64,000 nucleotides of DNA from Lathyrus oleraceus (taxonomy: Eukaryota; Streptophyta; Magnoliopsida; Fabales; Fabaceae): assembly GCF_024323335.1 (NCBI RefSeq), contig NC_066583.1, positions 270,959,916-271,023,915 on the forward strand. Direction: 5' to 3'. Shown here in pieces: positions 1 to 9,900 of this stretch. The position numbers and the translations under genes are program-made. Within the stretch, counting starts at the first letter, position 1; each line of letters begins with the position of its first letter. The notes beneath the pieces were generated by a model that was given only the letters and a program-made list of their open reading frames with translations, was not told the DNA's origin and searched no databases.

Positions 1-255
1 AAACAAGATAAGGACCAATCTCCTTGAGAATCACAAAACCCTAATTTGGACCTCCACATCCTCAGATGATTAATGACCAGTCCAATGAAACCCCAGCATG
101 CACATGACCTCTTCATCTCCTGATCAAGACTTATGAGGATGACTTTGCACAATGTAACCACATGATATGCAATATGCAATGACTAATGACCTAAAAATGA
201 TATGCAACATGGTATGCTAGTCCCAAAAGAGGAGGGCAAATTTTGAGGTGTTACA
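1..255 (-). mobile_element. Ogre-type LTR, 5' end of a minus-strand element or solo LTR (E), cut by window edge
   Basis: Read on the minus strand, the sequence starts at 255 with TGTAACACCTCAAAATTTGC, the usual start of the LTR family also seen in D (start at 18929). The boundary with the pol reading frame of element A is abrupt at 255/256. The next five bases, GTCAG (256-260), should be one copy of the target duplication, with the other copy left of the window. Only 255 bp of LTR are visible, so it is unclear whether this is a solo LTR or the 5' LTR of a longer element. Confidence 0.75.
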
Positions 256-2420
256 GTCAGCAAGACGAATCAGGGAAGAAAGAATGTGCTATCTACTACC
301 TGAGTAAGAAGTTCACTGATTGTGAGTCTCGATACTCTATGCTTGAGAAGACGTGTTGTGCTTTGGCTTGGGCTGCTAAGCGTTTGCGCCAGTACATGAT
401 AAATCATACAACTTGGTTGATATCTAGAATGGATCCAATCAAATATATCTTCGAGAAGCCTGCTTTAACTAGGAGGATTGCCCGTTGGCAGATGTTGTTG
501 TCTGAGTATGATATCGAGTATCGAGCTCAGAAAGCTATCAAAGGTAGTATCTTGGCTGACCATTTAGCGCACCAGCCGATTGAAGATCATCAGTCTGTTC
601 AGTATGACTTTCCAGATGAGGAGATTCTGTATTTGAAAATGAAAGATTGTGATGAGCCTACACTTGACGAAGGTCCGGAACCTGGTTCCAGATGGACGAT
701 GGTGTTTGATGGCGCTGTAAACCAGTACGGAAATGGAATTGGGGCAATAATCATTACTCCTCAAGGCACACATATTCCATTTACGGCAAGGCTAACTTTC
801 AAATGCACGAATAATATGGCGGAGTACGAAGCCTGTATTATGGGATTAGAAGAGTGCATTGATCTAAGGATCAAGCATCTTGATGTGTATGGTGATTCGG
901 CCCTCGTTGTCAATCAGATCAAGGGTGAGTGGGAGACGAATCAGCCTGGTCTTATTCCATATAGAGATTATGCGAGGAGGATTTCAATGTTCTTTACAGA
1001 AGTTGACTTTCATCATATTCCTCGAGAAGATAATCGGATGGCAGATGCGCTTGCTACGCTTGATTCCATGATTGTAGTCAAGTACTGGAATGAAGTTCCC
1101 AATATTATCATGATGCGCTTGGATAGACCAGCTCACGTGTTTGCAGTTGAAGAAGTGAATGATGACAAACCTTGGTATTTTGATATCAAGAATTTCCTCC
1201 AGAACCAGGTCTACCCGCCTGGGGCATCTGTAAAAGATAGGAAAACGTTGAGAAGGTTGTCAGGCAGTTTCTACCTCAGTGGTGAAGTGCTTTACAAGAG
1301 GAATCTTGACATGGTTTTGCTCAGATGCGTGGATAGACACGAAGCAAACCTGTTGATGACTGAGGTCCATGAGGGTTCATTTGGTACTCATTCCAATGGA
1401 CATGCCATGGCTAGAAAGATGTTGAGAGCAGGCTACTATTGGCTGACAATGGAGTCTGACTGCTGCAAATATGTGAAGAAGTGCCACAAGTGTCAGATTT
1501 ACGCGGATAAGATTCATGTTCCTCCGACACTTCTGAATGTGATTTCATCACCATGGCCTTTCTCTATGTGGGGAATTGGCATGATCGGCATGATCGAGCC
1601 GAAAGCGTCCAATGGGCACAGGTTTATTCTCGTAGCAATTGACTACTTCACCAAATGGGTTGAAGCCGCGTCGTACGCGAATGTGACCAGGCAGGTGGTC
1701 GTGAAGTTTATCAAGAATCAGCTTATTTGCCGCTATGGTGTGCCTGATAAGATCATTACTGATAATGGATCTAACTTGAATAATAAGATGATGGAAGAGT
1801 TATGCACTGAGTTCAAGATTGCACACCATAATTCTTCTCCCTACAGGCCTAAGATGAATGGGGCTGTTGAAGCTGCTAATAAGAATATCAAGAAGATTAT
1901 CCAGAAAATGATAGTTACGTACAAGGATTGGCACGAGATGCTGCCATTTGCTTTGCATGGATATCGTACATCTGTCCGCACTTCAACAGGGGCAACCCCT
2001 TTCTCTCTTGTTTACGGCATGGAGGTTGTTCTCCCAGTAGAGGTGGAGATCCCATCAATGAGAGTCTTGATGGAAGCCAAGTTGACTGATGCTGAATGGA
2101 TTCAGAGTCGTTATGACCAACTGAATTTGATTGAAGAGAAGCGATTGACTGCCATGTGCCATGGTCAGTTATATCAACAGAGAATGAAGAAAGCATTCGA
2201 TAAGAAGGTCAAGCCTCGTGTGTTCCGAGAAGGTGACCTTGTGCTCAAGAAAGTCTTGTCTTTCGCGCCCGATTCCAGGGGCAAGTGGACTCCAAACTAT
2301 GAAGGTCCATATGTTGTCAAGAGAGACTTTTCAGGCGGTGCTTTGATGCTCACAACAATGGATGGGGAGGATTTCACTCGTCCTGTGAATTCATATGCAG
2401 TCAAGAAATACTTCGCCTAG
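256..2420 (+). CDS. Pol polyprotein of A, C-terminal part: gRNaseH end, aRNaseH, integrase (5' truncated)
   Basis: The frame runs open through the E insertion to TAG at 2418-2420; counted from 243 it is 725 codons, and element A's own sequence begins at 256. First comes the end of the RT-linked RNase H (YLSKKF, then LAWAAKRLRQYM). Next is a second, archaeal-type RNase H with its acidic residues visible in FDGAVNQYGNG, NNMAEYEACIMGL, VYGDSALVV and RMADALATL; a dual RNase H is typical of the Tat/Ogre lineage. Integrase follows: an HHCC zinc finger (HEGSFGTHSNGH ... CHKC), a core with D507 (ITDNGSN) and E543 spaced DX35E, and a GPY motif near the C terminus. The first catalytic Asp, expected in the WGI-x-MIGMIE stretch, is Gly at residue 446 (GGC, 1578-1580), whereas element B encodes Asp there. 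The integrase is therefore probably dead although the frame is open. Confidence 0.9.
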
Positions 2421-2441
2421 AAATAAAAACAGAATAGCTCG

Positions 2442-2600
2442 CTAAGTTGAAAACCCGAAAGGGCGGCTTAGGCAAAAATGAGCGTCTCGGTGGAAAACCC
2501 GAAAGGGCGATCCAGGCAAAAATTAGAGACATGAAAAAAGAGTATTTGCATCCCGCTAGATTGAGTACCTCATCCTGGGGCAATCTAGGCAAAATTTAGG
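2442..2600 (+). other. Post-pol hairpin modules of A (putative structured RNA)
   Basis: Three inverted repeats sit just after the integrase stop, each followed by GGCAAAA. Module 1: CTAAG (2442-2446) pairs with CTTAG (2467-2471) around an inner CCC-GAAA-GGG (2454-2463). Module 2: TGGA (2491-2494) pairs with TCCA (2511-2514) around CCC-GAAA-GGG (2498-2507). Module 3: CTAGATTG (2556-2563) pairs perfectly with CAATCTAG (2581-2588). The GAAA loops fit the GNRA tetraloop class. Equivalent modules occur in B and C. Function is unknown. Confidence 0.6.
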
Positions 2601-4430
2601 GATTTGGCAAGTAACTGCATCCTGACAAGACTTTCTGTTCCACAGCTGTCTGTTCGTCAGAGATTCTTGATTCGTTGTCAACTGAAGCTTTGAATACATC
2701 GGGTTCAAATTGGTAGAGAAATGGTCATTATGTTCAATGTAGCCCTCTTCCAATATATATCACCGATTTCAAATTTGTACAGATCTATGGAGTCTTGCCA
2801 TTTGCAGGCTACCATTCCATCAAATAAATTTGAGCTTTTATCCAATTATTTGCACTCTTATTTGTTTCAATTCAACAAATGTTTTGCATGTTTTAATTGA
2901 TAAAATGTCATTATTTTAAACAAACAAATAATTTTTCAAAAATTTGTTTTTAAACAAAGTGAATATTCACAATGATAAAAAGGATACTTAAGAATTTCTC
3001 AGTGCTCTCCCAAGGGTGGCATGATTTCCAACAGGGTAAGACATTTGTTCATATCCCTGGCATGGCTGTATCCTCTTTCTCCAGATTGTTGTTGGGGTTG
3101 TTCCCCAAGTAGAGCTTCTGTTGAGATTTTGTATTCCCAAAGCAGAGTGCTTGTTGAAGACTTCGTTTTCTTCTCCAACAGTATTCTCTCCCCGGCGTGG
3201 GTGCTTCCCTTTTGGAAGATTCGGTAGTAGGTGGGTTGATATCCCGGTACTTCGTCATTCTCCTCAGTGAAGTCGCCAGCGGAGTTGTTGGTATGATGTG
3301 CTTCATCTATGTTGCCTCTCCTCATCAGGGTGCTTGTTGAGGTTTGTACCTCTTTTCCCTTCAGCAGAGCAGTGATTCTTGCCTCCTCAGCAGTTGTGGT
3401 TCCTTTTGGAAGGTTCAGTTTTTGGTGGTTGATCCCCAGCTCTCCTTCTCTGCCTCAGATAAATCCCCAGTAGATTGGTGGTGGTGGATTGTACCTGTAA
3501 GTGGTTTTCTCCCCTGCAGAGATTTGGTTAATTTCCTGATGCTTTTGATCCCCAGTGGAGTGGCTTGTATGCAGAATCTACTTGTGTGATCTATTTTCCC
3601 TCAGTGGATTTATCCCCAATGGAGTGGCTGACAGTATCCCCAGTAGAGTTGCTTGTGCGGCTAGATTCTACTTGAGTGGTCTGTTTTTGTAGAAGTTCTT
3701 GCCTGTGCAGCGAACTCCTGTCCCCAGCTGAGACTGATGATACCCCTGCAGAAATCTCGGGATTTCTCCATTTCCCCAACAGATTTGTCTTTGTGGCAGT
3801 TGCTGCCTGTTGTGAACTTCTGTTCCCCAGTTGGGTTGATTGATGATCCATCACTCAGAGATTTTGTGATTTCTTTGATATCTCTGATCTTTTACTTTCC
3901 AGCAGATCTTCGTTTTTTAGCATTCAGATCTCCAGCAGAGTGGCTTTCCAGTTGGTTTTTTTGGATTTTCCTCTGGAAGTGTAGTACCGGGTGCTTGATT
4001 CCTGGACTTGTTTGTATTAGAAATGTCTGTTTTGTCAGCATTCATCAAACATAAATCACGCATATTCATGCATACTTTCAACATTCAGATATTCATGTTG
4101 CATTTTTTGCCATATATCTTTTGTTTGTTATCTCCTGCTATTGGTGATATAGATCTCTCCAAGCAGATGTCGGGTGCTTAATCTCTCAATATAGAGTCCG
4201 CCCCATAAGCAGAAAGTGTCTGTCATTCCTTCTGCAGTTCCCCACTGAGATATATCCTCGTGGATGACGGTTGTTTCCGTTTCCTCCCAACACATATATT
4301 GGGATGGGTTTGCCCTATTGAGTTATATCCTCATTAGGACGAGTCTTGATTCAGTTTGCCTTTTTGGATTGATCCTGAATTGGCATTTTTTCAATTGTCT
4401 CTTGTGATTCCCCGTGGAATAAATGAATAA

Positions 4431-6310
4431 ATTGCCCAGTAACCGGCAATAGTTCATCTTATCCCCAGCGGAGTCTTTGGCTTCTACCCAGTAACCGGTA
4501 GTTGTAAGTCCTATCTTTTTGGTTTTCTACCCAGTAGCCGGTAGTTGTAAATCCTGTATATACCTTTTTTCCCTTTTGTGGAATAAGTGGTTGTGAACAT
4601 CTTTGTTCCTCAGCAAGAGTCGATGGTTTTCTACCCAGTATTCGGTAGTCGTAAATCCTATTTTCTTGCTCTCCAGCAGAGTTTGTGGTTTGTTATAAAC
4701 CCTATTTGTGTTTTCCCATGCGGAGTTGTGATCCTTTCACTCCCCATGCAGAGGTTTTGGTTTTCTACCCCGTATTCGGTAGTTATAAACCCAAATTTTT
4801 TTATCCACATCAGAGTTATGGCCTCTACCCAGTATTCGGTAGTTATAAGTCCTATCTCTTTTCCCCTAGCAGAGGTAACCTTTGTGGTTCATCCTGGTTG
4901 ATGGTGGATTTTTGCGGTCTTCTACCCAGTATTCGGTAGTTGTAAATCCTATGTTGTTGTTGTCTCCCTAGCGGAGTCTGTGTTTCCTTATGGATAATTG
5001 CCGTATGCTAGCAATTTTATCCTCAGCCGGAGTCTTTGGTCTTCTACCCGGTATTCGGTAGTTGTAAATCCTTTGTTCTCCCCTTTGCAGAGTTAACCTT
5101 GTTGTTCATCCTAACCGATGATGGTTACTCTTTGTGGTTATCTTCATTCAGTATTGCGATGTTGATATTCCCTTTCTTTTGGGTTTTTGCTCTGAGTAAG
5201 CACTTGTATTTCCCAGCAAGTTTTTATGGATAATTGTCGGATGCTAGCAATTTTATCCTCAGTGGGTCCTTTCACCGTTTTCCAGTGATTTGTTCCCCGG
5301 ATCATTGATTTTTTATCAATGCATCCCCGGTGAGTTCTCTTTCATTTACCCTTTTGTTGGTAATGATTGTTGCTCCCTTTGATCGATCATCTTTATATAC
5401 CTAGTTTTGGTATCCCGATGCCTTTCTTTTCGGTCGATTTATCCTTTATTAACCCAGTAACCGGTTGTGGATAATCTTCCATGCGAGTGTGTTATCCACG
5501 TTCTGACGGTAATGGATAATATATCTCATGCACTCTTCAGTCGAAACTTGTTGTGTTTCCCCAGTTGAGTAAGATTAGTGTTCCTTTGTGGAATCGAATA
5601 TTCTTTATTCTCCTTTTTTTGAGCGTATCTCCTAGTAACCGGTGATATGTCTCCTGGATAATTGCCGGATGCTTGCAATTTATCCCCTGTGAGTTATCTT
5701 TCGTCTACCCTGTTGTTGTTGGTAACGATTGTTTCTCTTTTCGGTCGGTCACCTATTATATGCCCAGTAACCGGTATCCCTGGTGTTCCTTCCATGCGAT
5801 TATAATATCTATGTTCTGACGGTAATAGATAATATATCTCATGCGAGTGTACTATCCATGTTCTGGCGGTAATGGATATTATATCTCATGCACTCTTTGG
5901 TTGAAGTCTTTTGTCCTTCCCCATTTGAGTAAGATTCGTTTTCCCGTTGCGGAGTCGAATGTCCATCCTGTAAGTCGATTTGCTTTTTCAAGCCCTCCTT
6001 TCGGATGATGAGTGTTTTGGCATATATACCAATTCACGCTTCGGTTGGTCACCTATTATATACCCAGTAACCGGTATCCCTGGTGTTCCTTCCTTTCTGC
6101 TCCCTATTATGACCCTGGTCCCCTGTGGAGTCAGATGTTCCTGAGTTAATGTACCTTTTTCAGGTCTTTCTCAGATGTTTGGTTGATTGATATCTCTCAC
6201 CCTTATACCGGTCTTAGATATTCATTCTTCATGAGCTTGTTGTTCTTTCACCCAGTAACCGGTGTTCAGATCACATGTCTCTTTGAGCTTGTTACCCAGT
6301 AACCGGTAAC
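4431..6310 (+). repeat. Array of dispersed CAGTAACC-loop hairpins in the 3' UTR of A
   Basis: About 14 copies of an 8-nt loop (CAGTAACC or CAGTATTC) are flanked by short complementary arms. Copies include 4431-4450 (ATTGCC/GGCAAT), 4484-4501, 4527-4544, 4631-4648, 4765-4782, 4825-4842, 4922-4939 and 5044-5061 (all CTACC/GGTAG), 5451-5466 (AACC/GGTT), 6060-6077 (ATACC/GGTAT), 6249-6264 (CACC/GGTG) and 6291-6310 (GTTACC/GGTAAC). The arms differ between copies but remain complementary. Confidence 0.75.
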
Positions 6311-6930
6311 ACCTCATCTTGCAGATTTTCCCCAGGAGGGTCTCTTTGTTAGACTTTCCCCGGTGGAGTTCCTGTTGTGATTTTACCCTCTGCTGCATTG
6401 GCGTTTTCCCCAATATATGCATTTTTGCCCCGGCAGGGAGGTTCTGTGTGAATCTTTCTCCAGTCCGAGTCCGGATTTTTATCCGAAGTATCCTTTGTGG
6501 ATAATTTGAGTTAGCTTGAGTCTTTCCAATGGATGTGTTCCCTTTGGAAACTTCTTCTTTTTCCCAGTTTGAGTCCTTTACTCCCCAGTGAGTCCCCAGT
6601 CCAGCCGTGTCCTGCTCACGCTGTGTCTAGTTCTTGCTTTCTCTAATTCAAAGTCGTGTCCTGCTCACGCATTTCTTTTCTTATCCCCATGAGAGTCCTG
6701 TTAGAGTCTCTGTTCCTGGTGAGTGTATTACTCCGATGGATCGTCTTTTCTTCTTTGTGGACCCATATTTCCCACAGAGTTTATTTGTTTTACATACATA
6801 CATCTGCATCATGAGGTCTCTTAGGGACCAAAATTTGTCTCATTACTGTTATTTAAGCCCATTCTACCGCGTCGATATGAAGATTTTAACCTTCACTTCT
6901 CCGGCTAGAATGACCTTAAATAGGGGCATC

Positions 6931-9900
6931 TGTAAGACCCCAATTTTGTCCCTAAGATCCCTCATGGCATCATATCATTTCATTGCATTGCCTCAAGGAT
7001 CATTGGACACCTTGCTTCCTTCCCTGTGGGTGGGATCCCTTTGAGAGTGGTTCTTGATCACCAAGCATTGCTTGCATTTGTATATCATTATTTTTCTTTT
7101 AATCACTAACCAAAATGTACAAAAATATGTCATTAACCTTTGTTACTTGCAGCTTAAGCAATCAACAGTCAAGGCAATTCAAGTGAATCTTGTGTGAAAG
7201 AGATGAAGTTTCCATTGAGATATGGATCATGTGATCATTTCATTGAGCTTATTTGAGCCGTAGGTTCATTTTGGAGCAAGTTCCCAAGTGGCAAAGTCCC
7301 CAAATTCATCAGAACAATTTCAGGTCATCTAAGGGCCTATGCAGTCAACTGAAAAGTCAACTGTGGGTTTTGAGAGTAGAAATTGAGTTTCTTCATCCCA
7401 TTCATGTTCAAATTATGCTTATTCATCATATCAAAGATCAAGGTTGAAGAATTTGAAGTCAAGTCAAAAGTTTCCAGAAATGGAAAGTGACCTATAATTT
7501 CAACTTTCCAAAAATGGCAAGTTTTTGATCCAACTTCAACTCACCTTTCCAACATCAAATAAGCTTCAAATGAAATTTTGTCCAACAATAAAGTTGAAGA
7601 TCTCTCTCTCCCATTTCCAAAAAGTCCAAGATCATGAGCATCTGATGAATGGTTGAGGAGATATGATCCAATCATTGCCAAGTATACATGGAACTTCCAA
7701 TGAGCATATCTTTTGAACCAAAGCTCCAAATTGAGTGGTTCTTTTTGCAATATTCTTCTCTTGACCTCTAATTTCAAAATCATGCATCACATTACATAAA
7801 ATCTCATCACATAATCCCTTGCTATTCCATGCCTTTTTTGGAGGGAAATTGCAAAATTCGAAAATGGTGCATTGTATGGATTTTCTACCATTGCCAATGT
7901 GTTTAAAAGATCATTTTAAGTGACTTTGATGAAGGGAGTGGTACTGTTCACGTGTAATTAGCCCATGCACCATGCATTTTTGGAATTTGCAAAAACACCT
8001 TATTTCACTTAACCAAACTAAACATGGATTAGCAAGGTGATTAGTAGAGCATATATATACTCTAATCATAACAGAATTGGAGGAGGTTAATCACAATTCA
8101 CATTTCTCCCTCCAAAATTCTCTCTCCCTCCAAAATTTTCTTCCATTCATAATTCAAATTTTCTTCAAATAGCATTGCAATATTACTTCATATTCTTGTT
8201 CCCTAGCTTTGATTTAGTGCAGATCAAGTGCTGGTTTGTTGAATTCGTGCAAGAATCAAGCGGTTGAAGCTCATGAAGTTGAAAATGGAAATTCAAGATT
8301 TAGCTAGATCTACACGTGTTCAAGCTTCCTTTTCTTCATCAAACATCATTGCAAGCATTGTGGAGTGAATTTGGATCATTACAAGATGTGGAACGTGCAA
8401 AACAAGAACCTGCTCTTCAAGAGGTATGATTTTCGACCTTCATAATTCTTCAATTCATGAGTATATTCTGGTAGATCTTGTTTTCCTGGTGATTCTGATG
8501 CAAAAATCGTGTGAATTGGTGCATTAATGAGCAAGATATGTGTGATTAAAGTTTTATGTGTGAAAATGATTTTGCTCGATTCTGTTAATTGATGATGATT
8601 TAGCATGAAATGTTTGTTGATCCGTGTTCTACATTGCAAGATCTTGCTAATGATATAAAAATTTTGTGATTCTGGACAAATCTGGAAAATCTGGAAATTT
8701 TGGATGAACATTCATCATCTTCATCATGAAGAAGATGAAGATGCATGCATTCTGGACGTTTCTGGAAAAATTGCGGCGGTTTTGTGCAAATAGCGGCGGT
8801 TTGAACCGTCCAAATTTACGCAGGCTTAGGGTTTTTTGAAAACGCGTGCGTTTCATGTAGCGCGCTTCATTCTGAATTCTCCCTCGGTTCGATTCTGGCC
8901 GCATGCACTTTTTCAAATGGCTTCATTTTTTTTGCTTTCCCTCCTATTTTCCATATATGCTTCACATGTTTGAATTTCATTTTCTTTCAACTTAGAAAAA
9001 TAATAACAAATTGAAAAATGCATTAAATCACCCCAATTTTTTGCAAAATGTTCCTTGAGATGTCTAGTTTTTAATGATGATGAGTTTGCAAGTTGTGAAT
9101 GGCTGGAAACTTATTTGATCTAGGTTAATTGAACACATGTGCATTTGTGACATTGCGTTACTCTTTCTATCATGAAATGCTTGATTTTAATCCAATGGAC
9201 ATGAAATTTTACATGCTATTTCTAGACAAATTGATGGATGTTTTAGGCTTGGTTTGGTATTTTTCTCATGTACCATTTCTGTTTTATGCTTGTGTTAACA
9301 TGGTGTGACAATTTGTGTCACACAATTGATTGTCCAACTTGTACCATTTAATTTCCATGCCAAATGATCTTTGATGCTTCTGATTTTTTGTATGTTGATC
9401 ATGTTGAATGTGTTGAATGTTCATGAATTTTTCCAGAATTATTTGAATCATTTCTGTTTTGATTTGGAATTTTTATTCATGATGTCCATATATGAGCCTT
9501 GAAATTGCCTTTGACTTCTTTTGATCATGAAATGCTTTTGCTTATTGATTTTGATGTGAGCCTTTTTAGGACATGTTAATATGTGTTTGAAGTTGCAATG
9601 TGTTGAATTTCAGCTCCTGTTTTGAATTTTTTTCTTCATCTTTGACCCTAGGCTTTGACCTAGTGGTTTGTTGCTTACATGTGAGCTTTGAATTTTAGGT
9701 TTAAGCATCCAAGTTCCATGGTTGATGATGCTTCATCATTTGGATGTTGATATTTGCTTTTGATTGTTAACACTTGCTGTTTTGTAGGTTGATGATAACT
9801 CATTTGAGTTTGCCTTATGGCTTTTGTATTGTACATTGGGATTGTTTTGTTATTGACTATTGTCTGTTTGTCTGAGTATTGTACTGATTGGTTTAGCTGT

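Larger units (their letters stand above)
2421..6930 (+). repeat. 3' UTR of A with several families of hairpin-forming short repeats
   Basis: This 4.5 kb stretch lies between the pol stop and the 3' LTR and has no credible coding sequence. It opens with three hairpin modules (2442-2590), then a pyrimidine-rich stretch in which short phrases such as TCCCCAGCGGAGT recur. From 4431 to 6310 there are about 14 dispersed copies of a CAGTAACC-loop hairpin, plus two further hairpin repeats (5492-5880 and 4992-5685). Long repeat-rich 3' UTRs are a known Ogre trait. The related region of B is 35535-39088 on the minus strand. Confidence 0.8.

Noticed and set aside
3021..4054. Several 60-110 codon frames on both strands in A's 3' UTR
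   Set aside because: They overlap each other, consist of the short UTR repeat phrases and have no conserved counterpart in B's 3' UTR frames.
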